The notes under the pieces are model-generated. The model did no database searches and was not told the DNA's origin. It saw nothing but the letters and a program-made list of their open reading frames with translations. From Kineosporiaceae bacterium SCSIO 59966 (lineage in GTDB: Bacteria > Actinomycetota > Actinomycetes > Actinomycetales > SCSIO-59966), in NCBI GenBank assembly GCA_020881835.1, contig CP052876.1:2728001-2792000 (forward strand): a stretch of 64,000 bases of DNA, read 5' to 3'. Of this stretch, positions 40,613 to 50,276 are shown piece by piece; within the stretch, counting starts at the first letter, position 1, and every line of letters starts with the position of its first letter. The position numbers were made by a program, and so were the translations under genes.

Positions 40613-41035
40613 TCAGGCCGTCACCCGCCTGAGCAGCAGGTACAGCTCGCAGCCCAGGCAGAACGCGAACACCGCGTTGAGGAACGCGGCGACCAGCGCG
40701 GCCGCCACGGCCAGCAGGAACAGCCACGTCACGCCCGTGAGCCCGCCGACCAGGCCGAGCAGCGCGAACACCAGCCCCACGGCCTGGGCGAACCGCGGCG
40801 GCCGCGGGTCCTCGGTCTCGCGGGTGGGGCCGAGCCGGGGGCGCACGAGCCGCGCGAACACCCAGCCGTACGGGCCGCGCCCGACCGTGCCGAGCGCGAA
40901 CACGACGGCCTGGACGGCGAGCAGCGCCACCCCGGCGGTCCCGTCGCCGAGCACCATCACCAGCGCCAGCACGACCGTCGTCACCCCGGCGGCGAAGCGC
41001 GGGCCGCGGACGTCGATGGGGGCCAGGTCAGCCAT
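40613..41035 (-). CDS. DUF4395 membrane protein
   Basis: A 140-residue protein with about four membrane helices and a C-terminal NAVFAFCLGCELYLLLRR segment. The CLGCE motif is typical of the DUF4395 family and may be redox-active or bind a metal. The gene's start overlaps the thioredoxin gene's stop by 8 nt. This thioredoxin-DUF4395 pairing is common in actinobacteria, and suggests that the membrane protein exchanges electrons with the thioredoxin; that remains unproven. Confidence 0.85.
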   Translation of the reverse strand: MADLAPIDVRGPRFAAGVTTVVLALVMVLGDGTAGVALLAVQAVVFALGTVGRGPYGWVFARLVRPRLGPTRETEDPRPPRFAQAVGLVFALLGLVGGLTGVTWLFLLAVAAALVAAFLNAVFAFCLGCELYLLLRRVTA

Positions 41036-41480
41036 GCCGCACCTCCGCGGCCTGCGGCACGGCCGCTGCCAGGGCGTGCGCCGCCTGCTCGAGCGTCGGG
41101 GCCCCGGACGCCCGGCGCACCACCCGGCCGGCGGCGTCCAGCACGAGCACCGTCGGGGTGCGCCGCACGTCGAGGCGACGGACGAGGTCGAGGTGGTGCT
41201 CGGCGTCCAGCTCGACGTGCGTCACCCCGGGCGTCGCGGCGGCGAGACGTCCGAGCACGGCCCTGGCCTGGCGGCACGGGGCACAGAACGCGCTGGACAG
41301 CTGCAGCAGCGTGGCCCGTTCACCGAGGGCGGCGCCGCCAAGGTCGGTAGAGGTCAGCACCTCACTGGTCTGCACGGCGTGGTCCCTCCCGTCCCGGCGG
41401 CGCAGCCACAGCCCGGCCACGACGGCGAAGGCGGCGACCAGCGCCAGGAGCAGCAAGCGCGCGATGAGGCTGTCGGTCAC
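41028..41480 (-). CDS. Membrane-anchored thioredoxin-like protein
   Basis: A 150-residue protein. One N-terminal membrane helix (LIARLLLLALVAAFAVVAGL) is followed by RRRDGRDH and a thioredoxin fold with the active site FCAPCRQA. The cis-Pro loop is visible as RRTPTVLVLD. The positive residues after the helix suggest the domain is cytoplasmic, but this is not certain. The GTG start was chosen because the helix begins at once. It is the first gene of a two-gene operon with DUF4395 and is divergent from mshD. Confidence 0.87.
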   Translation of the reverse strand: MTDSLIARLLLLALVAAFAVVAGLWLRRRDGRDHAVQTSEVLTSTDLGGAALGERATLLQLSSAFCAPCRQARAVLGRLAAATPGVTHVELDAEHHLDLVRRLDVRRTPTVLVLDAAGRVVRRASGAPTLEQAAHALAAAVPQAAEVRHG

Positions 41481-41631
41481 GTCGGCAGGGAACCGCACCT
41501 CGGTCCTGGCACTTCCCGGCGTCCGCATCACGGACGAGTTGTTCAGACACGTCGGCGACACGGGCACCGGGCCGGGCCGCGTGGGATCGCCGGCCCGCGC
41601 GGCAGTCGCCGCGACTCGTAGGCTGCGCCGG

Positions 41632-42633
41632 GTGAACGACGTCCGGATCACGACCCCCGACCACCTGGCTCCCGAGGACGTCGAGGCGGTCACCGCCCTG
41701 GTGGCCGCCGCCGCCGCGCAGGACGGCGCCAGCCCGGTGTCGGAGCACACCGAGCTCGCCCTGCGCCGGGGCGGGGACGGGCTGCGGCAGGTCCTCGCGC
41801 GCGCCGGCTCGGACGTCGTCGGCTGGGCGGGCGTCACCGGCGGGGGCCATGCCACCGGCGGGGACGATGCCACCGGCGGGGGCCATGCCACCGGCGGGGA
41901 CGATGCCACCGGCGGGGACGATGCCACCGGCGGGGACGGCGCGTCGGCCGAGGTCGTCGTCCACCCGTACCACCGCCGGCGAGGGATCGGCCGCCGGCTG
42001 GTGACCGCCGTCCTGGACCACGGGCCCCGGACGCGGTTCTGGGCCCACGGCGACCTGCCGGCGGCCCGGGCACTGGCTGCGGCCCTCGGGCTGGTGAAGG
42101 TGCGCGAGCTGTGGGTCATGCGCCGCCCGGCGACCGACCCGCTGCCCGACCTCACCGTGCCGCCGGGGGTGCGGCTGCGCGCCTTCCGACCCGGTCAGGA
42201 CGACGACGCCTGGGTCGCGCTCAACGCCGCCGCCTTCGCGGAGCACCCGGAGCAGGGCGCGATGACGGTGCGGGACCTGCGGGAGCGGATGGCCGAGCCG
42301 TGGTTCGACGCCGACGGCTTCATCGTCGCCGAGGACGCCGCGACCGGGGAGATGCTCGGGTTCCACTGGACGAAGACCCACCCCGCCGAGGGCGACCAGC
42401 GGCCAGTCGGAGAGGTGTACGTCGTCGGGGTGGCCCCCGCGGCACAGGGGCGGGGGCTCGGCCGGGTGCTCACCCTCGCCGGGTTGCACCACCTGGCCCG
42501 CCATGGTCTGGAGGAGGTGCTGCTGTACGTCGAGGCGGACAACGACCCCGCCGTCCGGGTCTACTCCGGCCTCGGGTTCACCCGCTCCTCCGCCGACGTC
42601 CAGTACGCCCACCCCCTCCCCACCCCTCGGTGA
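41632..42633 (+). CDS. mshD: Mycothiol synthase
   Basis: A 333-residue tandem-GNAT protein that acetylates Cys-GlcN-Ins to complete mycothiol, the main low-molecular-weight thiol of actinobacteria. The C-terminal, catalytic GNAT half has [40 protein letters not shown] and [17 protein letters not shown], all characteristic. The N-terminal GNAT half is interrupted at residues 70-105 by six hexapeptide repeats ([12 protein letters not shown]) encoded by 18-bp units. The GTG start was chosen by homology. The stop codon TGA lies in the first copy of the 22-nt repeat cluster that follows. Confidence 0.92.
   Translation: MNDVRITTPDHLAPEDVEAVTALVAAAAAQDGASPVSEHTELALRRGGDGLRQVLARAGSDVVGWAGVTGGGHATGGDDATGGGHATGGDDATGGDDATGGDGASAEVVVHPYHRRRGIGRRLVTAVLDHGPRTRFWAHGDLPAARALAAALGLVKVRELWVMRRPATDPLPDLTVPPGVRLRAFRPGQDDDAWVALNAAAFAEHPEQGAMTVRDLRERMAEPWFDADGFIVAEDAATGEMLGFHWTKTHPAEGDQRPVGEVYVVGVAPAAQGRGLGRVLTLAGLHHLARHGLEEVLLYVEADNDPAVRVYSGLGFTRSSADVQYAHPLPTPR
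41839..41946. repeat. 18-bp minisatellite within mshD
   Basis: Six 18-bp units (GGCGGGGACGATGCCACC and the variant with GGCCAT) in frame, encoding ([12 protein letters not shown])x6. Units alternate D and H types before two D types and a degenerate end, so the array grew by duplication of a two-unit block. Confidence 0.92.
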
Positions 42634-43104
42634 TCATGCAATCCCGCCACCCCCTCCCCACCCCAGCCCCCGCCCCCCTCGGTGATCATGCAATCCCGCC
42701 ACCCCGGAACACGTCCACATCGAGACGAGGTCGTATGACCGCCCCATGGCCCCACCTCGACCGCGTCGGCGAGAGCAGATGGACCCTCGCGGCCTTGGCA
42801 GGTCTGGCAGGTCTGGCAGCTCTGGTGACTCTGGCGGCGCTGGCGGCTCCGGCGACCCTGCGACGCTGGGCCCGCTCTCGGTCACGGAACTCGTTCGCGC
42901 GCGGGGTCCGCCACGGCCTAGCCGGCATGTCGCGCCCCGAACGCAGCATTCTGCGGGCCGGCCGCGGGGCCACGAGGCCCTGTGCGAGGTGGCGGGATTG
43001 CATGATCACCGAGGGGAGCGGGGGGGTAGGGCGGCAGGGGTGGCGGGAATGCATGATCACCGAGGGGGTGGGGGCGCGCAGGGTGGCGGGATTGCATGAT
43101 CACC
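42630..43104. repeat. 22-nt repeat cluster 2 (2 forward, 3 reverse copies)
   Basis: Forward copies of the same motif as in cluster 1 begin at 42630 and 42682; reverse copies begin at 42988, 43039 (one change, GGAATGC) and 43083. CAGCATTCTGC, the box found in cluster 1, lies at 42944, 33 nt before the first reverse copy. The first forward copy provides the mshD stop codon. The cluster fills almost the whole gap between mshD and ppk1. Confidence 0.9.
42704..42987. other. Central segment of repeat cluster 2, no supported gene
   Basis: The frame of ppk1 is open through this segment from an ATG at 42735 and would encode a hydrophobic Leu/Ala-rich stretch ([16 protein letters not shown]), generated by short GGTCTGGCA repeats. 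No family match or ribosome site was seen, and the frame crosses the reverse repeats, so it is not called. The region probably contains the ppk1 promoter. Confidence 0.4.
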
Positions 43105-43151
43105 GAGGGAGGGACGGGGCGGGTGGGGGGTGTGCCTGTCATGATGCAGGC

Positions 43152-45356
43152 ATGAGTCAGCCGGCCACCCGGACCAGCCGCCTCCGGCACGGGGAGAGCT
43201 CGACCCGAGCCTCCTCCACCGGCCTGACGCGTGCGGCCACCGTCACCCCGGCCGGCGCCGACGGGGCCGAGCTGCCCGCCGACCGCTTCCTCGACCGGGA
43301 GCTCAGCTGGCTGGCGTTCAACGAGCGGGTCCTGGAGCTCGCCGAGGACGAGACCCAGCCGCTGCTCGAACGGGTCCGCTTCCTGGCGATCTTCGCGAGC
43401 AACCTCGACGAGTTCTTCATGGTCCGGGTGGCCGGGCTCAAGCGCCGGATCGCGACCGGCCTCGCCGTCACCGCGGCGTCCGGGCTCGAGCCCCGTGAGG
43501 TCCTCGACGCGATCAGCGAGCGCGCCCACGAGCTGACCGCCCGCCACGCCCGGGTGTTCACCGAGTCGGTGCGCCCCGCCCTGGCCCAGCAGAACATCAC
43601 CTTGGTCCGCTGGCACGACCTGTCGGACGCCGAGCAGGCCAGGTTGCACGCGTTCTTCCGGCAGAACGTGTTCCCGGTGCTCACCCCGCTCGCGGTGGAC
43701 CCGGCCCACCCCTTCCCGTACATCAGCGGGCTGTCCCTCAACCTCGCCGTCGTCGTGCAGAACCCCACCTCGGGCAAGGAGCACTTCGCCCGGGTCAAGG
43801 TGCCGCCGCTGCTGCCCCGCTTCGTCGAGGTCGACACGACCGGGCGCGGTGCCCGGTTCGTCCCCCTCGAGGAGATCATCGCCGTTCACCTCGACCAGCT
43901 CTTCCCGGGCATGACGGTGCTGCAGCACCACACGTTCCGGGTCACCCGCAACGAGGACCTCGAGGTCGAGGAGGACGACGCCGAGAACCTGCTCCAGGCG
44001 CTGGAGAAGGAGCTGCTGCGGCGCCGGTTCGGGCCACCGGTGCGCCTCGAGCTCGCCGCGGACGCCGACGACACGGTGCGGGACCTGCTCGTGCGCGAAC
44101 TCGGCGTCCACGACAAGGAGGTCTACGACCTGCCCGAGCCGCTCGACCTGCGCGGGCTCAACGACGTCGCGGACCTCGAGCGCAACGACCTGCACTACCC
44201 GAAGTTCGTGCCCCGCACCCACCGTCAGCTCACCCAGGGCCGGGAGACCGCCAAGCCCAGCGACGTCTTCGCGGCGATCCGGCAGCGGGACATCCTGCTG
44301 CACCACCCGTACGACTCGTTCTCCACGAGCGTGCAGGCCTTCCTGGAGCAGGCGGCCGACGACCCGCAGGTGCTGGCGATCAAGCAGACGCTGTACCGCA
44401 CGAGCGGCGACTCCCCGATCATCGACGCGCTCATCGACGCCGCCGAGTCCGGCAAGCAGGTGCTGGCCCTCGTGGAGATCAAGGCACGCTTCGACGAGCA
44501 GGCGAACATCACCTGGGCCCGCAAGCTCGAGCAGGCAGGCGTGCACGTCGTCTACGGCATCGTCGGCCTGAAGACCCACGCCAAGCTCAGTCTCGTCGTC
44601 CGGCAGGAGGCCGGACGGCTGCGGCGCTACTGCCACGTCGGCACGGGCAACTACAACCCCAAGACCGCTCGTCTGTACGAGGACCTCGGCCTGCTGACCT
44701 GCGACGACGACGTGGGCGAGGACCTGGCCAAGCTGTTCAACCAGCTCTCCGGGTACGCACCGAAGACCACCTACCGCCGGCTGCTCGTCGCCCCGCACTA
44801 CCTGCGCAACGGCCTCATCGACCACATCGAGCGGGAGGTGGACCACCACCGCGCCGGCCGCCCCGCCGCCGTGCGGCTCAAGTTCAACTCCCTGGTCGAC
44901 GAGGCGATCATCGACGCCCTGTACCGGGCGTCCCGGGCCGGTGTGCCGGTGGACATCTCGGTCCGCGGCATCTGCGCGCTGCGTCCGGGCGTGCCGGGGC
45001 TGTCCGAGACGATCCGGGTCCGCAGCGTGCTCGGCCGCTTCCTCGAGCACAGCCGGGTGTTCTGGTTCGCCAACGGCGGCGACCCGCTGGCGTACATCGG
45101 CAGCGCGGACATGATGCACCGCAACCTCGACCGGCGGGTGGAGGCGCTCGTCCGGCTCACCGACCCCGAGCTGATCGCGACCGCCGGCGAGCTCGTCGCG
45201 CTCGCGGTGGACGACCGGACGTCGTCCTGGCACCTCGGCCCGGACGGCGTGTGGACGCGGCACGCCGTCGACGAGGACGGCAGGCCGCTGCGAGACCTGC
45301 AGCAGCACCTCATCGACCTCAACCGGGGGCAGCCGGCCACCCGGCGGCTCACGTGA
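43152..45356 (+). CDS. ppk1: Polyphosphate kinase 1
   Basis: A 734-residue PPK1, which reversibly makes polyphosphate from ATP. Its domains run in normal order: N-terminal helical domain ([38 protein letters not shown]), head domain ([18 protein letters not shown]) and two C-terminal phospholipase D-like domains, with the autophosphorylated His in [14 protein letters not shown] and a second catalytic His in [12 protein letters not shown]. The first ~45 residues are a Ser/Thr/Arg-rich extension. The ATG was chosen because upstream frame passes through repeats. The stop overlaps mutT1 by 4 nt, the arrangement seen in mycobacteria. Confidence 0.93.
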   Translation: MSQPATRTSRLRHGESSTRASSTGLTRAATVTPAGADGAELPADRFLDRELSWLAFNERVLELAEDETQPLLERVRFLAIFASNLDEFFMVRVAGLKRRIATGLAVTAASGLEPREVLDAISERAHELTARHARVFTESVRPALAQQNITLVRWHDLSDAEQARLHAFFRQNVFPVLTPLAVDPAHPFPYISGLSLNLAVVVQNPTSGKEHFARVKVPPLLPRFVEVDTTGRGARFVPLEEIIAVHLDQLFPGMTVLQHHTFRVTRNEDLEVEEDDAENLLQALEKELLRRRFGPPVRLELAADADDTVRDLLVRELGVHDKEVYDLPEPLDLRGLNDVADLERNDLHYPKFVPRTHRQLTQGRETAKPSDVFAAIRQRDILLHHPYDSFSTSVQAFLEQAADDPQVLAIKQTLYRTSGDSPIIDALIDAAESGKQVLALVEIKARFDEQANITWARKLEQAGVHVVYGIVGLKTHAKLSLVVRQEAGRLRRYCHVGTGNYNPKTARLYEDLGLLTCDDDVGEDLAKLFNQLSGYAPKTTYRRLLVAPHYLRNGLIDHIEREVDHHRAGRPAAVRLKFNSLVDEAIIDALYRASRAGVPVDISVRGICALRPGVPGLSETIRVRSVLGRFLEHSRVFWFANGGDPLAYIGSADMMHRNLDRRVEALVRLTDPELIATAGELVALAVDDRTSSWHLGPDGVWTRHAVDEDGRPLRDLQQHLIDLNRGQPATRRLT

Positions 45357-46327
45357 CCGTGGCGCAGGACGCCGGCCGGTCCGCCCGCCGGGACGGCCGC
45401 TGCGGCACCGTCCTGGCGGCCGGCGCCCTGTGCTGGCGGCGTCGTCCGGACGGCACCCTGGAGGTGCTGCTGGTCCACCGCCCCGCCTACGACGACTGGT
45501 CGTGGCCGAAGGGCAAGCTGGACGACGACGAGCCGGCCGCGGTGGCCGCCGTCCGGGAGGTCGAGGAGGAGACCGGCCTGCGGGTCACCCTCGGCATCCC
45601 GCTGCCCCCGGCGCGCTACCGGCTGGCGTCCTCGCTGGACAAGCACGTCGCGTACTGGGCCGCGCACGTCCCGGACGCCGAGCTGCCGGCGCCGCCGCGG
45701 CCCCAGGAGGTCGACCGTGCGGAGTGGGTCGGTGCGGACGAGGCGATGCAGCGGCTCACCCGCCGCGGTGACCGCCAGCAGCTGCAGGCCCTCCTCGACG
45801 CGGACGCCGAAGGGATCCTGGACACCTACGCGTTGCTCGTGCTGCGTCACGGGGACGCCGTCGCCCGCGCGACGTGGCCCGGCCCGGACGACGAGCGGCC
45901 CCTGGACCCCCGGGGGCGCGAGCAGGCCGCGGCCCTGGTCGGTCTGCTCGGCGCCTGGAGCCCGGCACGGGTGGTGAGCAGCCCCGCCGCCCGGTGCACG
46001 CAGACCGTCGAGCCGTTCGTCCGGGCGACCGGCACGCCGTTGCGGACCAAGGGCCGGCTGTCGGAGGACGGGCACCGGGCGGACCCGACGACGGTGCGCG
46101 CCTACGTCTCCCGGCTGCTGGCCCGCGGCGAGTCCGCCGTGGTGTGCACGCACCGGCCGGTGCTCGGCACCCTGCTCGGCGCCCTGGCCGGCAACGCCAC
46201 CCCTGGCGTCGCGGACGGCATCCCGCGCCGGGACCCGTTCCTGGCACCGGCGGAGGTGCTGGTGCTGCACGTGTCCCGGCGCAGCGGCCGGGTGGTCGCC
46301 ACCGAGCGGCACCGGCCCTGCGACTGA
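45353..46327 (+). CDS. mutT1: MutT1-type Nudix hydrolase / histidine phosphatase fusion
   Basis: A 324-residue two-domain protein. Residues ~15-150 form a Nudix domain with a perfect box GX5EX7REUXEEXGU ([20 protein letters not shown]). Residues ~170-320 form a histidine phosphatase domain with LVLRHGDA and [12 protein letters not shown]. In mycobacteria MutT1 removes 8-oxo-dGTP and diadenosine polyphosphates, and the second domain cleaves the product further. Coupling to ppk1 by GTGA overlap is conserved in actinobacteria and may link nucleotide sanitation to polyphosphate turnover. Confidence 0.92.
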   Translation: MTVAQDAGRSARRDGRCGTVLAAGALCWRRRPDGTLEVLLVHRPAYDDWSWPKGKLDDDEPAAVAAVREVEEETGLRVTLGIPLPPARYRLASSLDKHVAYWAAHVPDAELPAPPRPQEVDRAEWVGADEAMQRLTRRGDRQQLQALLDADAEGILDTYALLVLRHGDAVARATWPGPDDERPLDPRGREQAAALVGLLGAWSPARVVSSPAARCTQTVEPFVRATGTPLRTKGRLSEDGHRADPTTVRAYVSRLLARGESAVVCTHRPVLGTLLGALAGNATPGVADGIPRRDPFLAPAEVLVLHVSRRSGRVVATERHRPCD

Positions 46328-46435
46328 CCGGCCGCCCCCGCAGCGGATGATCGAGATGCCGGTCCGGGCCTGCGGCCCTACCGTGGACCAGGTCGGCCGA
46401 CCGGCCGGAGACACCTTCTCGGAAGGAACTGCGCC

Positions 46436-46609
46436 ATGGGCATGGACGACAAGCTGAGCAACAAGGGCGAGGACCTCGGCGGCAAGGCCAAGGAGGCCAC
46501 CGGCCGGGCCACCGGCGACGAGGAGATGGAGACCGAGGGCCGCGCCGACCAGGTGAAGGCCGACCTCAAGCAGGCCGGCGAGAAGGTCAAGGACGCGTTC
46601 AAGAAGTAG
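46436..46609 (+). CDS. CsbD-family stress protein
   Basis: A 57-residue hydrophilic helical protein starting MGMDDKLSNKGEDLGGKAKE, then ATGRATGDEEMETEGRADQV and AGEKVKDAFKK, as in CsbD-like general stress proteins of unknown biochemical role. A strong GGAAGGA ribosome site sits eight bases ahead of the ATG. An ATG two codons later is possible. A GAAGTAGGCACG repeat (three copies, 46603-46645) begins at its stop codon. It is monocistronic, between mutT1 and a convergent permease gene. Confidence 0.88.
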   Translation: MGMDDKLSNKGEDLGGKAKEATGRATGDEEMETEGRADQVKADLKQAGEKVKDAFKK

Positions 46610-46645
46610 GCACGTTCACGAAGTAGGCACGCAGAAGTAGGCACG
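46603..46645. repeat. GAAGTAGGCACG repeat at the csbD 3' end
   Basis: Three copies of a 12-mer starting at 46603, 46620 and 46634; the first contains the csbD TAG stop. Between two convergent genes. Confidence 0.8.
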
Positions 46646-46650
46646 CGCCT

Positions 46651-47766
46651 TCAGGGCACCGCCCCCTGCGGGTCCGCGGACGGCTCCGGCGGTTCGTGGA
46701 CCGGGGGCGGCTCCCGCCAGGTCGAGACGACCATCCAGGCCAAGGCGGCGAACGGGACCGCGAGGATCGCGCCGATGATCCCGGCAAGGATCGTCCCGGC
46801 GGTCAGGGCGAGCAGGATGGCCAGCGGGTGCAGCGACAGGCTGCGGCCCAGCACCACCGGGGCCAGCACGTCCCCCTCGATCTGGTTGATGGCGACGACG
46901 ACCGCGACGACGATGAGGGCGGTGACCAGGCCGTTGGAGACCAGGGCGATGAGCGCGGCGAGCGCCCCGGCCACGGTCGCCCCCACGAGCGGCACGAAGG
47001 CACCGAGGAACACGACGGCGGCGAGCGGCAGGGCCAGCGGCACCTTGAGCACCGCGAGGGCGATGCCGATGAGGACGGCGTCGACGAACGCGATCACCGC
47101 CGTCCCCCGCACGTACCCACCGAGGACGTCGACCGACCGGGCGGCGACGAGCTCGTAGCGGTCGTCGTCGCGCTCGGGCAGGAACTGCCGGATGAACGCC
47201 CAGATCTGGTCCCCGTCACGCAGCACGAAGAACAGCAGCACGAAGCCGAGGAGGATGCCGGTGATCACCTCGGCGACCAGGGTGGCGCCCGAGATCGCCC
47301 CCGACTGGACGCCGGAGCTCTGCAGCAGCTCGGCGAGGGACTGGAGCGCCGCGTCCAGCTGCTGCTGACTCAGCCCGAGCGGCCCCTCGGTGAGGAACCG
47401 GAGGAGCTCGTCCAGACCCTCCTGGGCGCCCTGCACCAGCTCGTCCCACTGGTCGGTCACCGCGCGGCCGACGAGCCACCCTGTCCCGCCGATCGCCCCC
47501 AGCCCGGCGAGCATGGTCAACCACACGCCGAGGGTTCGTGGAACCCCTCGCCGGCCCAGCCACGCCACCAGCGGCGCGGCGGCGGCGGCGATCAGGGTGG
47601 CGATGAGGAAGGGCACGACGACGAGCCGCAGGGACACCCCGGCGTAGGCGACGACGACGACGAGCGTCACGACGAGCAGGACCTGCAGGCTGCGGACGGC
47701 GGCCCGTCCGAGCCCGTCGGTCCACAGGTCCCGGTCCGGTCTGGTCGGGTCGCGGTCCGTTCTCAT
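46651..47766 (-). CDS. AI-2E family (DUF20-type) transporter
   Basis: A 371-residue membrane protein of the AI-2 exporter/YdiK-type family, with about eight helices and a long amphipathic cytoplasmic segment between helices 3 and 4 (QGAQEGLDELLRFLTEGPLG). The family blocks are VVPFLIATLIAAAAAPLVAWL, FVLRDGDQIWAFIRQFLPER, ALPLAAVVFLGAFVPLVGAT and NQIEGDVLAPVVLGRSLSLHPL. Some members move autoinducer-2, others act as Na+/H+ antiporters; the substrate here is unknown. An ATG 15 nt inside the longest frame was chosen. It ends with a Pro/Glu-rich tail. Confidence 0.87.
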   Translation of the reverse strand: MRTDRDPTRPDRDLWTDGLGRAAVRSLQVLLVVTLVVVVAYAGVSLRLVVVPFLIATLIAAAAAPLVAWLGRRGVPRTLGVWLTMLAGLGAIGGTGWLVGRAVTDQWDELVQGAQEGLDELLRFLTEGPLGLSQQQLDAALQSLAELLQSSGVQSGAISGATLVAEVITGILLGFVLLFFVLRDGDQIWAFIRQFLPERDDDRYELVAARSVDVLGGYVRGTAVIAFVDAVLIGIALAVLKVPLALPLAAVVFLGAFVPLVGATVAGALAALIALVSNGLVTALIVVAVVVAINQIEGDVLAPVVLGRSLSLHPLAILLALTAGTILAGIIGAILAVPFAALAWMVVSTWREPPPVHEPPEPSADPQGAVP

Positions 47767-47817
47767 CGGGTCACGTCGCACGCCCGAACCTTGGCACGAC
47801 CCACCGACCGCGGCACG

Positions 47818-48864
47818 TCACTGCCGGTGCTGGCCGGCGTCGACGACGTCCCCGACCAGCTCCTCGAGCACGTCCTCGAGCGCGGCCACGCCCAGGAGCC
47901 GGTCGTCGTGGGGGTCGACGACCCGGGCCAGGTGCGCCCCCCGGGCCTGCATGGTCGCCAGCGCGTCGCGCAGCGACTGGTCGACCCCGACGGTGACGAG
48001 CGGCCGCACCCACTTGCGGTGCACCGGCTCGTCCCGCCGGGCCGCGGGCGTGCCGAGCACGTCCTTGAGGTGCACGTAGCCGGACAGGTCGCCGCGGTCG
48101 TCGACCACCGGGAAGCGGGAGAAGCCGGTGCGGGCGCACACCGCCTCCAGGTCGGCGACGCTGACGTCCTGCGGGACCGTGACGAGGTCGTCGACGGCCA
48201 GGACGACGGCGCGCACGGTCGCGTCGGTGAACTCCAGGGCACCGGTGAGCAGGTCGTGCTCGTCGTCGTCCAGAAGGCCCTCCCGCCGGGACTGGGCGAT
48301 GAAGCCGGCGACCTCGTCGGCGGTGAACGTCGAGGTCACCTCGTCCTGCGGCTGGACCCGAATGACGCGCAGGACGACGTTCGCGAGCGCGTTGAGGGCG
48401 ACGATGACCGGCTTGAGCACGGTGACGAACCCGTACAGCAACGGTCCGAGGGCGATCGCCGACCGCTCCGGACCGGCGATCGCGATGTTCTTCGGCACCA
48501 TCTCGCCGAGCACCATGTGCAGGGTCACGACGATCGCCAGCGCGACGACGAGGGCGACCGGGTGCACGAGCCCCTCGGGCAGCCCGACCGCCTCGAACAG
48601 CGGCTCGAGCAGGTGGGCGACCGCGGGCTCGCCGACCGCGCCGAGACCGAGCGAGGCCATCGTGATCCCGAGCTGGGCGCCGGCCATCATCAGCGAGACG
48701 TTCTCCATCGCCCGCAGCGTGATCCGGGCGAACCGCGACCCGGCCTCGGCTCGAGGCTCGATCTGGGTGCGGCGGGCGGAGATCAGCGCGAACTCGGCGC
48801 CGACGAAGAAGGCGTTGGCGATGAGCAGCAGGACGGCGACGCCGAGGGCGGTGAGGTCACTCAT
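47818..48864 (-). CDS. CNNM/hemolysin-C-type CBS-domain membrane protein
   Basis: A 348-residue protein with an N-terminal CNNM (DUF21) membrane domain (LLIANAFFVGAEFALISARR, MVLGEMVPKNIAIA) and a pair of CBS domains (about residues 200-340; FSRFPVVDDRGDLSGYVHLK). It lacks the C-terminal CorC/HlyC domain of its neighbour. Family members transport or regulate Mg2+ or Co2+. The ATG overlaps the upstream paralogue's stop by 8 nt, so the two are co-translated and may form a heteromer. Confidence 0.88.
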   Translation of the reverse strand: MSDLTALGVAVLLLIANAFFVGAEFALISARRTQIEPRAEAGSRFARITLRAMENVSLMMAGAQLGITMASLGLGAVGEPAVAHLLEPLFEAVGLPEGLVHPVALVVALAIVVTLHMVLGEMVPKNIAIAGPERSAIALGPLLYGFVTVLKPVIVALNALANVVLRVIRVQPQDEVTSTFTADEVAGFIAQSRREGLLDDDEHDLLTGALEFTDATVRAVVLAVDDLVTVPQDVSVADLEAVCARTGFSRFPVVDDRGDLSGYVHLKDVLGTPAARRDEPVHRKWVRPLVTVGVDQSLRDALATMQARGAHLARVVDPHDDRLLGVAALEDVLEELVGDVVDAGQHRQ

Positions 48865-50221
48865 CGTCACCCTCCGGCACCGGGTGCCGGGTGAACCGCA
48901 GCCGGTCGACCCGGCGGCCGTCGAGCCGGGTCACCTCCAGGGTGACCGGCACGGGGGCGGGCACGCCGTCGGCGTCCCGGTCCTCGACGTCGGCGGCCAC
49001 GAGGTCGACCGAGTCGCCGACGGCGGGCATCCGGCCGAGGTGCTCGGTGACCAGGCCGCCGAGGGTGTCGGACTCCTCGGCGTCCGGCAGGCGCAGCCCG
49101 GTGAGGTCCTGCACCTCGTCGGGGCGCAGCAGGCCGGACAGCACCCACCCGCCGCCGGGCAGCTCGCGGACCCGGCCGACGGGTCGGTCCTGCTCGTCCT
49201 CGATCTCGCCGACGATCTCCTCGACGAGGTCCTCGAGGGTTACGATGCCGTCGGTGCCGCCGTACTCGTCGACGACGAGGGCCATCTGCGGGCCCGACCG
49301 GCGCAGCACGCCGAGAAGCGGGTCGAGCTCCATGCTCGCGGGCACCGCGGGCAGGTCGTGCACCACCTCGCGCACGGTGCGCGTCGCCCGCTCCTGCGGT
49401 GGGACGGCGACGGCGTGCTTGAAGTGGACCATCCCGATGACGTCGTCGACGCCGTCCTCGATGACCGGGAACCGGGCGTGGCCGGTGGCGGACACCAGCT
49501 CCAGGACGTCGGCGACCGCCTGGCCGGCCTCCACGAACCGGACCCTGGGCCGGGGGGTCATGACGTCGGCGGCGCGCCGGTCCCCGAACTCGATGGAGCG
49601 GGCGAGCAGCTCGGCGGTGCTCTCCTCCAGGGTTCCCCGCTCGGCCGAGCGCCTGGCCAGCGAGACGAGCTCGGCGCCGCTGCGGGCGGAGGCCAGCTCC
49701 TCGGCCGGCTCCATCCCCAGGGCCCGCACGATCCCGTTCGCCATCCCGTTGAGGACGACGAGCAGCGGCCCGGCGGCCCAGGTGAAGCCCCGCTGGAACC
49801 CGGCAACGGCCCGACCGACCCGCATCGGCTCGGCGATCGCCCAGTTCTTCGGGACCAGCTCGCCGAACACCATCTGGGTGGCGGTGACGACGACGAAGGC
49901 CACGGTGAACGCGGTCCCCGTGACCGCGGCGTCCGGCAGGCCGGTGAGACCCAGCGGCCCGCGCAGGAGCTCCCCGAGCGACGGCTCGGCGAGGTAGCCG
50001 ACGACGAGCGAGGTGACGGTGATGCCGAGCTGGGCCCCGGACAGCTGGGTGGACAGCCGCCGCAGCGCGGCGAGCAGACCCCCCGCCCGGCGGTCCCCGG
50101 TCTCGGCGAGACGCTCCACCGAGGGGCGGTCGACGGTGACCAGGGAGAACTCGGCGGCGACGAACAGGGCGTTGGCGACGATGAGCAGAACCGCGAGACC
50201 CAGGAGCAGAAGCTCAGGCAT
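48857..50221 (-). CDS. CNNM/hemolysin-C-type protein with CBS and CorC_HlyC domains
   Basis: A 454-residue paralogue of the following gene. Its domains in order are CNNM membrane (residues ~5-190; FVAAEFSLVTVDRP, VFGELVPKNWAIA), a CBS pair (ADVMTPRPRVRFVEAGQAVA; ARFPVIEDGVDDVIGMVHFK; LVVDEYGGTDGIVTLEDLVE) and a C-terminal CorC_HlyC domain. Bacterial relatives export Mg2+. Its start codon faces pstS across a 227-bp region containing pho-box repeats, so phosphate control of this pair is possible. Confidence 0.9.
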   Translation of the reverse strand: MPELLLLGLAVLLIVANALFVAAEFSLVTVDRPSVERLAETGDRRAGGLLAALRRLSTQLSGAQLGITVTSLVVGYLAEPSLGELLRGPLGLTGLPDAAVTGTAFTVAFVVVTATQMVFGELVPKNWAIAEPMRVGRAVAGFQRGFTWAAGPLLVVLNGMANGIVRALGMEPAEELASARSGAELVSLARRSAERGTLEESTAELLARSIEFGDRRAADVMTPRPRVRFVEAGQAVADVLELVSATGHARFPVIEDGVDDVIGMVHFKHAVAVPPQERATRTVREVVHDLPAVPASMELDPLLGVLRRSGPQMALVVDEYGGTDGIVTLEDLVEEIVGEIEDEQDRPVGRVRELPGGGWVLSGLLRPDEVQDLTGLRLPDAEESDTLGGLVTEHLGRMPAVGDSVDLVAADVEDRDADGVPAPVPVTLEVTRLDGRRVDRLRFTRHPVPEGDDE

Positions 50222-50276
50222 CAGCAGGGCCCCGGATGTGAGGTCATGGTGGGACAGATTAGAGGAGACCCGCCCG

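Noticed and set aside
42735-43151. N-terminal extension of ppk1 with a hydrophobic stretch
   Set aside because: It runs through the repeats, has no match to PPK1, and the ATG at 43152 begins close to the conserved domain.
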